39,211 bases of DNA, from the NCBI GenBank assembly GCA_020631555.1, contig JAHDGY010000019.1, forward strand, positions 1-39,211. Reading direction: 5' to 3'. The DNA is from Flavobacteriales bacterium (GTDB lineage: Bacteria > Bacteroidota > Bacteroidia > Flavobacteriales_D > Parvicellaceae). Position numbers and translations under genes: made by a program. The notes beneath the pieces were generated by a model, which was given only the letters and a program-made list of their open reading frames with translations, was not told the DNA's origin and did no database searches. Positions 1 through 8,724 of this stretch are shown piece by piece. Each line of letters starts with the position of its first letter. Within the stretch, counting starts at the first letter, position 1.

Positions 1-28
1 AGTCTGTTTTATTGCAATTACAAACTTG

Positions 29-169
29 TTAAATTGTTGGAAACTCCTTTCCTTTCCAGACACACTCTTCTGGACGGGTATCGATATCCTTGAAGGAATT
101 ATAGAAAATCCTTGCTCTTGAATATTGCTGACCAACACACGTTGTGGTTACATTAGAAAGCAATATTCA
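29..169 (-). pseudogene. Decayed fragment of a third M14 carboxypeptidase N-terminus
   Basis: Read on the minus strand, about 100-130 encodes GQQYSRARIFYNS followed by FKDID. This closely matches the start of the mature part of both neighbouring carboxypeptidases (QQYSRARIYYNSAKD and QDYSRARIFYNTPKD). The match then ends and the frame runs to a stop at 29-31. Upstream there is no ATG and no signal peptide, and the frame is closed by a stop at 167-169. I therefore read it as a remnant of a further tandem copy rather than a gene. It lies directly downstream of the intact copy at 224-2602. Confidence 0.5.
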
Positions 170-171
170 AG
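117..171. repeat. 13-bp inverted repeat built from the conserved QYSR coding motif
   Basis: CTTGAATATTGCT at 117-129 is repeated exactly in inverse orientation at 159-171. A smaller CAAC/GTTG stem sits in the 29-nt spacer. The same 13 bases occur near 2500 inside the intact carboxypeptidase gene, where they encode the conserved QYSR region. There is no T-tract, so it does not look like an intrinsic terminator. It may be a scar of duplication and inversion of the gene's 5' end. Confidence 0.5.
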
Positions 172-223
172 GTTGAGCGGTGGATAAATACACCTCATCA
201 CTACTTCCAATGCACAAAAATGT

Positions 224-2602
224 CTACTTACTTATGACCAGGCGCGTTGGCAAACTCAAATTCTTGTTGTCTGAAAGAACGCAGAAATAAACTCCCACCC
301 CAAGGTTCTTGGTCGAATATCGGAATTCGCGCGACAATCCATCCAATTCAATTTCATCAACTACCTCACCCAAATTGTTAATTATCGAAATTTGAGAGTT
401 TTCGGAAACGTTATTTCCAACAACACCAAAGGTAACTTGATCATTGGCGGGGTTTGGCCAACATTTCAATCCCATTCCATTTAGCAACCTACTTTCTAGG
501 ATTGAACTAGTGCCTGCAGTAAGAACCTCAAAATCGTCAAGATAAAATCCATCCTTTGAAGTATACATATCGGAAACCACCCGGAATTTGATCTTAATTA
601 TTTCACCTAAAAAATTAGAAAGGTCTATAATTTCCCGGACCCAACCACTTTGCTTTCCATCGTAAACCGGCTGATCCTGATCCTGATATTGACCACCCCT
701 AACGGTATATTGACCACATAATGCTGTCCAAGACGATCCTCCGTCCGTAGACGCCATTACTTGAGCGTAATCGTAGTTATCCTCAATATCCCACTTAGCC
801 CAAAATCTCAGTTGAGCTGTGCCAACATTCGACAAATCTATATTAGTCAACAACACCATGTCATTCTTGTTACTATTAGAGTAATTACCGTGTGGAGAAT
901 CGGTTACAGAGCTTGGAGCAGAATAATAATCTTGACTAGTCTTATCCCATCCGTTCCAATTGCTCATATTGTCACCGGATTCTGAAATCACACTACCACC
1001 AGATCCAAAATATTTAGTGATCGTATCAACCGTTACAAAATAGCCGTTATCAACGTGCAACTCAAGTTGAAACTTTTGCCCCGCAGGTGTGTTAGTTGCC
1101 ATTGTATAACTAATCGAATCTTTAAGCGATGCCATAAGCTGGACGCCTGAATGCGTATTTGCTGAACCAACTGACTGAACGTAAGGTCCAATACCTTTTA
1201 TAGATATCTTAAAATCTTTCCCATTTTCCAAACCTAACCTCTTTAGAGAGTAGGACAAATGTGCACTGTGCGTTTCCAAAATCAACGGACTTTTCTCTTT
1301 TACAATTGCCCAATTCAAAGACGCATTAGCAGCATTTTTATTTTGCTTAACCATTCCTTTGCAGATTCCATCAATTTTGCTTTTTGCCGGCCAAAACCCA
1401 TCCGCTTTGGAACCAATTTCAGGCGTGTACGAAATTATTTTGGGCTTTGAATTTCCCATATACATCCAATCATCACTGTTCCCCGAAGCAGGGTACATGA
1501 TAATTGACCCTTGACCGGGTTCAAAGTTATTTTCACTGCACATTTCTGCTCCCAGCTCATGATAATATTGCTGATCTGGCGACGCATTTTTTGTATATCC
1601 CCAAGGATAAAGCAGGACATTTGAAGCACAGTGCGCGTTCATTGCAATCTTAAAATCATGTTGTTCACACAACCATTTCATTGCCTTCGTTTCTGGCTCT
1701 GAAAATGAGCTAGACCCTCGGTAAGTCTCCTGACTCTGACTAGCACTAGCTCCTACTCCACCCCATTCATAATCATAATTTCGGTTTGGATCTACTCCAT
1801 ATCCACCACGCCTATTTTTACGCCACATTCCACCACCATTAGGTTGAGTTTTCTCATTGTAGATATAGCCATCCGGATTTATGACTGGCACAAAGTACAT
1901 TTCCAAGTTATCTACAAGACCTTTAATTTCAGCATTATACTCATAGTTCTCTAACAGGTACCACATGTAGAATATAGTCTGTGACAATGACGCTGGCTCC
2001 CTCCCATGATGAATAGCGTTGTACAATACTGTTGATTCGTTTTCGTCCTCATTGGGATTATCTGAAATTTTAACGAAATAAATATGCCGATTTTCTGAGG
2101 TCTTAAAATTGGAAATAGGTTCTCTTTTAGTTATCAAATGCGGGTATTTATCAGCCATCAAATCCAAATGATCCAAAAACTCTTGATACTTGAAATATCC
2201 CCCCATACTGCCATGTTTCCAATTGGTTGGAATTTTATACTCCCCATCCTTATCAAAACAATTTTCTGTCTCTCGAATGGTTGTGTTCTCAACGGAATTT
2301 TGCTCGCTGTAAAACTTTACGACGTCTTCAATCAAAATTTCCGTCTTCAGCCCAAGCATTTTGGCCGATCCGAGCTCCTGAGAAGAAAAGTCACTCTCAA
2401 TATACACTCCTCGCTTGAATAAGAGATGATCAAGGGCAACTCCTTGAGCAGAAAGCAAAGCAAGGTCCTTAGCAGAATTATAATAGATTCTCGCCCTTGA
2501 ATATTGCTGGCTATAAGCCATGAAACTGCAAAGAGTCAAGAAAATTATGGCAATACAACTTAGTGGGAGATGAGAGCGCACATTAACGCAAGACAATTTC
2601 AT
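224..2602 (-). CDS. T9SS-exported M14 zinc carboxypeptidase
   Basis: Secreted metallocarboxypeptidase of 792 aa, expected to trim C-terminal residues from extracellular peptides. A signal peptide covers about residues 1-31. The M14 domain spans about 128-430. Zinc ligands are visible as H199-G-R-E202 and H324 (in NAH), the substrate-binding stretch as NRNYDYEWGG near 273-282, and the catalytic glutamate as E395 in YTPE. A jelly-roll or MAM-like module follows (about 540-700), with the DSPHGNYSNS and WAKWDIEDNYDY stretches typical of secreted peptidases. The last ~85 residues form a T9SS type A sorting domain (WPNPAND near its start, GVYFCVL and RLVISK at the end). It is a clear paralogue of the next gene, on the same strand with a 134-nt gap. 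Function is confident at family level; the preferred substrate cannot be read from sequence. Confidence 0.93.
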   Translation of the reverse strand: MKLSCVNVRSHLPLSCIAIIFLTLCSFMAYSQQYSRARIYYNSAKDLALLSAQGVALDHLLFKRGVYIESDFSSQELGSAKMLGLKTEILIEDVVKFYSEQNSVENTTIRETENCFDKDGEYKIPTNWKHGSMGGYFKYQEFLDHLDLMADKYPHLITKREPISNFKTSENRHIYFVKISDNPNEDENESTVLYNAIHHGREPASLSQTIFYMWYLLENYEYNAEIKGLVDNLEMYFVPVINPDGYIYNEKTQPNGGGMWRKNRRGGYGVDPNRNYDYEWGGVGASASQSQETYRGSSSFSEPETKAMKWLCEQHDFKIAMNAHCASNVLLYPWGYTKNASPDQQYYHELGAEMCSENNFEPGQGSIIMYPASGNSDDWMYMGNSKPKIISYTPEIGSKADGFWPAKSKIDGICKGMVKQNKNAANASLNWAIVKEKSPLILETHSAHLSYSLKRLGLENGKDFKISIKGIGPYVQSVGSANTHSGVQLMASLKDSISYTMATNTPAGQKFQLELHVDNGYFVTVDTITKYFGSGGSVISESGDNMSNWNGWDKTSQDYYSAPSSVTDSPHGNYSNSNKNDMVLLTNIDLSNVGTAQLRFWAKWDIEDNYDYAQVMASTDGGSSWTALCGQYTVRGGQYQDQDQPVYDGKQSGWVREIIDLSNFLGEIIKIKFRVVSDMYTSKDGFYLDDFEVLTAGTSSILESRLLNGMGLKCWPNPANDQVTFGVVGNNVSENSQISIINNLGEVVDEIELDGLSREFRYSTKNLGVGVYFCVLSDNKNLSLPTRLVISK

Positions 2603-2736
2603 GGTGGCTATTTGGTTTTGAAAGCTTTAACTTACTTATAAACAACTGTTTATGCAATATAAATTATACTAAACCGATTGCAAACGAATACAAAACACCC
2701 ACCACTTTACTGACAAACAAAACCAACAACTCAATT

Positions 2737-5094
2737 CTAATGGGCAACAACTAACCGAATAGGTAGACTTTGGTATTGTTCTGATTTAATAATACAATAG
2801 TAAACCCCATCCACAATTCTACTCGTTGGATAATGAAGTCGCTCATGAAAGTTCGAGACACGTACAACATCCTGTAAGGAACCTAACTGGCTGTATATTT
2901 TTAACTTTCCAAACCCTTTCACAATACCACCAAAATCAAACACCACCTCATCATTAGCTGGATTTGGCCAACAATTCACGTCTAACATCCCGCGCTCCAC
3001 AATATTGGTAACACTGGCAACAGTAATGGTCAGATCGTCCACATAAAAACCATCCTCGACACTATATTCATCCGAGTTCAATCCAAACTTGATATTTATT
3101 GTTTGCCCAATATACTTGGAAAGATCTATCGACTCCTGCACCCAGTCAGTTTGACTTCCATGGTACAGTGGTTGACCTTTTTCTTGATAATCTCCACCTT
3201 CTACAGAAAATTTGCCGCACAAAGGCTCCCACGCTGATTCTCCTTTAACACGTGCTAACACTTGAACATAATCATAGTTTTTTTCAATGTCCCACTTCGT
3301 CCAAAAAGTCAAAGTTGGTGCAATGGCACTGGATAAAACTATGTCCGATAGTAACAACATTTCATTGCTCTCATTGGTAGAATAATTGCTATCTGGTGAA
3401 TCCGTAAAACAACTGGGTGGTGAATAGTAATCTTCGGTTGTAATACCCCAACCCGAAATATTATCTGCATTGTCGCCTGACTCTGATACTAAAACATTTT
3501 CGGCCCCAAACATCATTGTAATTGTATCCCTTAAAACGTAATACCCATTGTCCAACCTGAGCTCCAACTGAAATTCATCACCCAGCTGAATTTCGGGATC
3601 CAATTCGTACCTTATCGAATCAAGCTTTGTTTCCATAAGCTGTAAGTCAGAATGAACTTTCTGAGACCCAACTGCTGTAACGAAAGACCCAATTGGAGAT
3701 ATAGAAACCTTAAAATCTTTTCCGTCTTCCAACCCTAGCCGCTGAACTTCATACTTAAAAAACATCGAGAGCTCTTCTGCTATCGACGACGACTTATTCT
3801 CAAATGTTGCAAAATTCAATAGCCCCCAAGCAGCAACACGGTTACTATTATACATTTCCTTACAGATTTTGTCAATATCTGATTTTGCAGGCCAAAATGC
3901 ATAACCCAGCTCCGGAGTGTAGGCAAAAATCTTGGGTTTCGATGCTCCGGCGTACATCCAATCATCGCTATCTCCAGCCGCAGGATACATTCCCGCACTT
4001 TGATAACACCGATATCCTGACGAATTAACCATGGCGTTGCCCAAAGCCTGCAAATAATCATGGTCCTCAGTCTTTACCTCGTCATATCCGAAAGGAAACA
4101 AAATCGATTCATCATAAGTATGGGCATTTAAGGCAATCCTGAAATTATGTTGTTCGCATAACCATTTTATAGACTGGTTTTCTGCCTCCGAAAATGCAGC
4201 CTCACCACGGTAAGTATCATCGCTCTTACTAGAGCTGGCTCCTTCCCCTCCCCACTTGTATGCATAATTTCTATTGTTGTCAACTCCAAATCCTCCTCGC
4301 CTATTCTTTCGCCACATTCCTCCTCCATTTGGTTCAGTTTTCTGGTTATGGACATACCCATCCGGATTGAGTAGCGGCACGAAAAACATTTGGGTATTGT
4401 TCACCAACGCCTTTATTTCATCACTAGTATCATAGTTTTCCAAGAGATCCCACATGAAGAATATTAGCTGAGACAGTGCTGCCGGCTCCCGCGCATGATG
4501 GATTGCCGTATATAAAACTTCAGGCTCATTTTCTTGTTCCGAGGGATTATCGGAAATTTTAACAAAATGAATTGGCCGATCTTGAAACGTTTTAAATGTC
4601 GAAATCGGTGCCTTAGCCGTTATAAGGTTCGGATACTTTTGAGCCATTAAATCCAACTCTGCTAGAAACTCTTCATAGGTAAAAAACCCGCCCATAGAGC
4701 CATGTTTCCAATTAACTGGATGCTCTATTTCTACTTCTTTAGGAAAGCAATCACTCGTCTGTCGTAGGTTGGATTGATAATTTCTGCTATTTGTAGGAAT
4801 ATTCTGTTCCCTGTAAAACTTAACAACATCTGGAATCAATACCTCAACCTTCAATCCAAGAGCCTTTGCTTTTGTAAGTTCTTTTTCAGAAAAGTCACTT
4901 TCCAGGAATACATTTTTTTTGTGTCTGCAGTGATCTAAAGGTACCCCTTGAGCCCCAAGCAATATCAAATCCTTTGGCGTGTTATAAAAAATTCTTGCCC
5001 GCGAATAATCCTGGCTAATTCCGAAAATTGCTAATTGAAGAAAAAACAATAACAGGAAACCCTTTTGGGCAAATGATACTTTGTAAACAATCAT
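2737..5094 (-). CDS. T9SS-exported M14 zinc carboxypeptidase, tandem paralogue
   Basis: A 785-aa protein with the same architecture as its downstream neighbour: signal peptide (about 1-27), M14 catalytic domain, MAM/jelly-roll-like module and a C-terminal T9SS sorting domain (WPNPANDEVVFDF, then DGVYYCI and RLVVAH). Catalytic residues are intact: H200-A-R-E203 and H325 for zinc, NNRNYAYKWGG for substrate contact, and E395 in YTPE as general base. The copies differ most in the linker around 92-115 and in the sorting domain, which points to an old duplication. The ATG at 5094 is followed by a lysine-containing n-region and a hydrophobic stretch, supporting this start. It is probably surface-anchored or released after export, acting on environmental peptides. 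Confidence 0.93.
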   Translation of the reverse strand: MIVYKVSFAQKGFLLLFFLQLAIFGISQDYSRARIFYNTPKDLILLGAQGVPLDHCRHKKNVFLESDFSEKELTKAKALGLKVEVLIPDVVKFYREQNIPTNSRNYQSNLRQTSDCFPKEVEIEHPVNWKHGSMGGFFTYEEFLAELDLMAQKYPNLITAKAPISTFKTFQDRPIHFVKISDNPSEQENEPEVLYTAIHHAREPAALSQLIFFMWDLLENYDTSDEIKALVNNTQMFFVPLLNPDGYVHNQKTEPNGGGMWRKNRRGGFGVDNNRNYAYKWGGEGASSSKSDDTYRGEAAFSEAENQSIKWLCEQHNFRIALNAHTYDESILFPFGYDEVKTEDHDYLQALGNAMVNSSGYRCYQSAGMYPAAGDSDDWMYAGASKPKIFAYTPELGYAFWPAKSDIDKICKEMYNSNRVAAWGLLNFATFENKSSSIAEELSMFFKYEVQRLGLEDGKDFKVSISPIGSFVTAVGSQKVHSDLQLMETKLDSIRYELDPEIQLGDEFQLELRLDNGYYVLRDTITMMFGAENVLVSESGDNADNISGWGITTEDYYSPPSCFTDSPDSNYSTNESNEMLLLSDIVLSSAIAPTLTFWTKWDIEKNYDYVQVLARVKGESAWEPLCGKFSVEGGDYQEKGQPLYHGSQTDWVQESIDLSKYIGQTINIKFGLNSDEYSVEDGFYVDDLTITVASVTNIVERGMLDVNCWPNPANDEVVFDFGGIVKGFGKLKIYSQLGSLQDVVRVSNFHERLHYPTSRIVDGVYYCIIKSEQYQSLPIRLVVAH

Positions 5095-5464
5095 ACGTTC
5101 ATGTTTTTCACCATTAGACCTCTTGCCTCAAAATACATTTTTCAAATCCATTCATTTTAAAGAATAGACGAACGCCAATTGTTAGAAGATTAACATTAGC
5201 CATAGAATATACTTTCACCTAAAACACTGGCACAATTTGTAATTTGCACTCCCTTTGACCGGGAACAATAAATTAAAATGTAGCAGTAGCATACTAAGGT
5301 CGAAACCTCAAACGACACACTTCCAAAACTAAAGTTGATGGCATTCCGGGAGAAAAATTCGAATACGTCAGTATCGCCACCCACATTCTGGGTAAAAATC
5401 GTGGTAAGGTCAACGGGATGCACTTATTCCGGCAAATTGTCGAAAAACAGGGCACGAATCCAGA
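5095..5464. other. Gene-poor gap between carboxypeptidase and TonB receptor
   Basis: This 370-nt stretch has no convincing gene. A 75-codon minus-strand frame (GTG at 5423 to 5196) has no recognisable domain, signal peptide or family likeness and is cysteine-rich in an implausible way. No strong hairpin with a T-tract was found, so the terminator for the receptor gene is not evident. The upstream promoter of the carboxypeptidase should lie in its left part, but I see no full TTG/TANNTTTG pair. Confidence 0.4.
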
Positions 5465-7909
5465 CTAAATCGAAATTCTTACTGTAAAAATAAAGTTTCG
5501 TCCAGGACCACTTATTCCAGAAGAAAAAGGCTTGTAATGGTGATCAAGAATGTTCTCAAGCTCCAACTGAACACGAATTTGATCGTTGAGCAGATAACCA
5601 CCTTTAAGGTTAATCACGTACCATGAAGGCGTTCCTAGTTCCGTCGCTTCACTTGGATTATCTGTGGTTCCCGCACCATACTCATCAATGCGCTTCCAAG
5701 CATTATAAACAACAATCCCCTGCACGTTAAACCTGCTTTTGTCAAATCCAATTGAGGTCCGCCCATACAAAGGCGGAATGTGACTTAACGGCCTACTATT
5801 CGAGACATCTCGACCCTTTGTATAAGTGATCGCTGAATTCAAAACCAAAGCCTTTGTCAAAAAAACTCGCAACGAAGCATTTGCGCCGTAAACATGCGCC
5901 TGTTCGGCATTCCTGTTTGTTTGAATTTTTGCCATTTCTCCATCAAAAAACATAGAATCTTGACCTAACAGTGAATAGTCTTGGCGAACTATTGCATTGG
6001 TCAACCAAGTTTGATAAACTACCCCTTGTAAGCGGATTATTTCACGCTTCTTATTCCCTTGACTAATTTCAAATCGCTTTGTAAAACCGATTTCGCTATT
6101 GTAGGCATATTCTGGAGTCAGCATATTATTGGGAACAACGACATTTCCATTCTTTTCGAACACCTTCCCATAGTCGTCAACGTTCGGACTTCGAAAACCC
6201 GAGCTAACAACGGCATTCAAAGACAGTGTGCTTGTGACTTTATACACCACGCCCGCATTTCCTGTCAATGCCCCCTTATTAAATCTAATTTCATTAAACG
6301 GAAGCGGATAAAAGTCTTGATTAATGAATTGAGAAACCAAATTAGAGTGGTTATACCTTGCTCCAAATTGAAAATTGAATTTGTCTCCGAGAAAAGTGTT
6401 GTACGCTAAATACGCTCCAAAGGTAGACATGGTACTTCCTCCGTCTGGATAACGCGAAGCAGCTGCGCTTCTTTGAAGGGTCGGGGTCGCTATATTTTCC
6501 GAATGTGCATTGGAATGAACTATGTTATGTGTTCCTTCAATTCCGTAAAACAATTGTTGGGATTCTCTAAGGTTTTTTATGAAGTCAATATTCAAACTGT
6601 AGACACGGACATCTTCCATCCGCACCGTCCTTGACGATCGACCCATTCTTCGATTTATCCGGTCCTCATCAATTCTTTGTGCCGCAAAAATGATGTTTGC
6701 CTTGTCAAACAGAAATAAATTATAGTCTGCTTCTGCCTTTACAGAGCCAAATAAACGCTTTTGTGGACCATAATGCCATTCGGCAAATTTCAGTTGAGCA
6801 CTGTCTGAATAATCATTCAAGCGATCGTACCGAGGAATGTCTGAGGAATTGGAAAATTGAAAATTGCCAATTAACCTCCATTTTTCGGTTGGCTGCCATA
6901 AGATCTTCTGAAGGAAATCATATTGCTTGTAGCCAGAGTTCACATGAACATTAGATTGATCGTTAACAATTGTAGAATCCACACCATTGACAGATCCATA
7001 GAAATGGTCAATTTTTCCAAAATCATCGAATCCGTGAATCCTCTCCTGTCCCATTTTTAAATCACCAAAATTGCTTGCAGTAAACGCCGAAAACAATCCA
7101 ATTTTCTTCCAACCTAGATTTACGTTGGCGTGTCCTGCGATTGAACTGTTCGCTGTGGACAATCGCGTGTACGCTCCAACGTGCTGAACCATCTTACTAC
7201 TATCGGATAATATTGGGTCCTTGGTGTGAAAATGCACCACACCACCCAAAGCGTCGCTTCCATATATTACCGAACCTGGTCCAAAAATGATATCCGTACT
7301 TTGCAAAACACTATTGTCAACTGTTATAGCATTTTGTAAATGACCTCCACGGTAAATAGCATTATTCATCCGCACACCATCTACCACCATTAGAACACGA
7401 TTAGCCTCAAATCCACGTATAATTGGACTTCCCCCTCCAAGTTGGCTTTTTTGAATCAAAACTTGGCCCGTGGCCTGTAACATATCGGCGGAATTTGCAC
7501 TATTCAAATTCTCGATTTCCCTAGCGTCCAATGTCCTTAGCTTGGTCGGAGGAGTTAACCCTTCTCCTCCAGTTCGAAGAGGTCCGTGCATTACAAAGGC
7601 CTTCAAATCCACCGCGCCATTTTCTAGGTAAACTACTTTTCCGTCCCTAACAATTTCCTTTTTGGTGGCTGCGAATGGCCGATAAACACTGTGCTTAAAA
7701 ATAATGGTATCCTGATCTGAAAACTTCTCCAATTCAACGTTTCCAGATCGATTGCTAACCGCAGATTTCGTAGAATCAGAACTAAATATGTAAACATTCG
7801 GAATCGGTAGGCCCCGATCCAAGGATCGAACTTTAACATTTTGCGCCCAAAGGCCCAAAGGCCCAAGAAATGCAAAGCTGAAAATTGCTGCGACAGTCTT
7901 TCTTTTCAT
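5465..7909 (-). CDS. TonB-dependent outer-membrane receptor, heme/siderophore type
   Basis: Outer-membrane active transporter of 814 aa energised by TonB. A signal peptide covers about 1-22, followed by a short carboxypeptidase-regulatory-like domain (about 23-105) typical of Bacteroidota receptors. The plug domain (about 125-235) contains SPIIRGFEANRV at 161-172, VDGVR at 176-180 and GPGSVIYGSDALGGVV. The rest is a 22-strand barrel ending in an aromatic terminal strand (NFIFTVRISI). FRSP and PNNMLTPE in the barrel resemble the FRAP and NPNL motifs of heme receptors. That suggests heme or hemoprotein uptake, but the motifs are not exclusive to heme receptors and no heme-handling gene is adjacent. 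The ATG follows the recO stop codon directly (TAGATG), so the two genes are probably co-transcribed. Confidence 0.88.
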   Translation of the reverse strand: MKRKTVAAIFSFAFLGPLGLWAQNVKVRSLDRGLPIPNVYIFSSDSTKSAVSNRSGNVELEKFSDQDTIIFKHSVYRPFAATKKEIVRDGKVVYLENGAVDLKAFVMHGPLRTGGEGLTPPTKLRTLDAREIENLNSANSADMLQATGQVLIQKSQLGGGSPIIRGFEANRVLMVVDGVRMNNAIYRGGHLQNAITVDNSVLQSTDIIFGPGSVIYGSDALGGVVHFHTKDPILSDSSKMVQHVGAYTRLSTANSSIAGHANVNLGWKKIGLFSAFTASNFGDLKMGQERIHGFDDFGKIDHFYGSVNGVDSTIVNDQSNVHVNSGYKQYDFLQKILWQPTEKWRLIGNFQFSNSSDIPRYDRLNDYSDSAQLKFAEWHYGPQKRLFGSVKAEADYNLFLFDKANIIFAAQRIDEDRINRRMGRSSRTVRMEDVRVYSLNIDFIKNLRESQQLFYGIEGTHNIVHSNAHSENIATPTLQRSAAASRYPDGGSTMSTFGAYLAYNTFLGDKFNFQFGARYNHSNLVSQFINQDFYPLPFNEIRFNKGALTGNAGVVYKVTSTLSLNAVVSSGFRSPNVDDYGKVFEKNGNVVVPNNMLTPEYAYNSEIGFTKRFEISQGNKKREIIRLQGVVYQTWLTNAIVRQDYSLLGQDSMFFDGEMAKIQTNRNAEQAHVYGANASLRVFLTKALVLNSAITYTKGRDVSNSRPLSHIPPLYGRTSIGFDKSRFNVQGIVVYNAWKRIDEYGAGTTDNPSEATELGTPSWYVINLKGGYLLNDQIRVQLELENILDHHYKPFSSGISGPGRNFIFTVRISI

Positions 7910-8626
7910 CTAATCCTTTAATACCGTTTCCAAAACCTCATGAGACACAAGTTTAATTTGGCCGTGCAAATGTAGTTTATAGTAATCAATTAATCGAGCA
8001 AAAACACTCCTTCTCAGCGTATTGCCGAATTTACAGTTCGCCAGCCCATCAAAATCTATGCCCAATAGTTTATAAAATGCAGCTGTCTCCTCCAGCCCCA
8101 ACAAATACTCAGAGTTATTATCAAACCCTTGAAATTCACCTTCCAAAATATTAAAGAACTGTGGGGTATTTGTTGGCCTGCTTGGTGCTACACCTAATGC
8201 CTTCAATAATTTGACCATCACCAACAAATGAAAATCCGCATGTGATGGTTGGCAATCTAAATACGTGGTAAACCCTTCCAGTAAACCAAAAAGATTTTCA
8301 TCCGCAACTTCTTCCTTTAACGACTGCAAAAACAACTCTGCCAAAAACATCGTCTGACAGGATTTTATCATATCAAAGTATATCGTGCGATAGGGCTTAG
8401 CATTAAACAATTCTCGAACGACAGGTAAATTCCCGTTCTTTCTTGAACTAATGATCAACTCCAACTTAGCCAGAGGTTGTAGAACAGACTTGTTGCTTTT
8501 ACCCTTTTTGGATGCACGAAGAAAAAAGGATTGAACTCCATCCTCTTGCGTATATACTTTGACTATTCTACCCGATTCTCCGTAGGGAATATTTTGTAAT
8601 AAAAAACCGGTGTAATCTGCGGGCAT
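7910..8626 (-). CDS. recO: DNA repair protein RecO
   Basis: RecO (238 aa) helps load RecA at single-strand gaps together with RecR and anneals SSB-coated strands. The N-terminal OB-fold is recognisable from the opening residues (TGFLLQNIPYGESGRIVKVY) and the SKKGKSNKSVLQPL region. The helical part begins near residue 85 and contains MFLAELFLQSLKEE. The C-terminal half has no CxxC pairs, so the zinc site present in some RecO proteins is absent here. Length matches the family. It is first in a minus-strand pair with the TonB receptor, an unrelated function, so the arrangement is likely transcriptional convenience. It is divergent from the histidine kinase at 8725 with a 98-nt shared upstream region. 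Confidence 0.9.
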   Translation of the reverse strand: MPADYTGFLLQNIPYGESGRIVKVYTQEDGVQSFFLRASKKGKSNKSVLQPLAKLELIISSRKNGNLPVVRELFNAKPYRTIYFDMIKSCQTMFLAELFLQSLKEEVADENLFGLLEGFTTYLDCQPSHADFHLLVMVKLLKALGVAPSRPTNTPQFFNILEGEFQGFDNNSEYLLGLEETAAFYKLLGIDFDGLANCKFGNTLRRSVFARLIDYYKLHLHGQIKLVSHEVLETVLKD

Positions 8627-8657
8627 ATTCTGTTTAAATTGCGTGCTAAACTACAAA

Positions 8658-8689
8658 TTGATAAAAAACCATTTAAACATTTAACTTTG
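8658..8689 (+). promoter_or_regulatory. Bacteroidota-type promoter for the hybrid kinase operon
   Basis: TTG at 8658-8660 and TAACTTTG at 8682-8689 match the -33 TTG and -7 TANNTTTG elements of the main Bacteroidota sigma factor, with 21 nt between them. The inferred start of transcription near 8696 leaves a ~30-nt leader before the ATG at 8725. Confidence 0.45.
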
Positions 8690-8724
8690 ATTCGCTTGGT
8701 TGATCTCGTCGTACATTCTGCTGA

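Noticed and set aside
5196-5423. 75-codon minus-strand frame with GTG start
   Set aside because: No domain, no signal peptide, atypical composition, and no conserved neighbour logic; treated as an intergenic gap.
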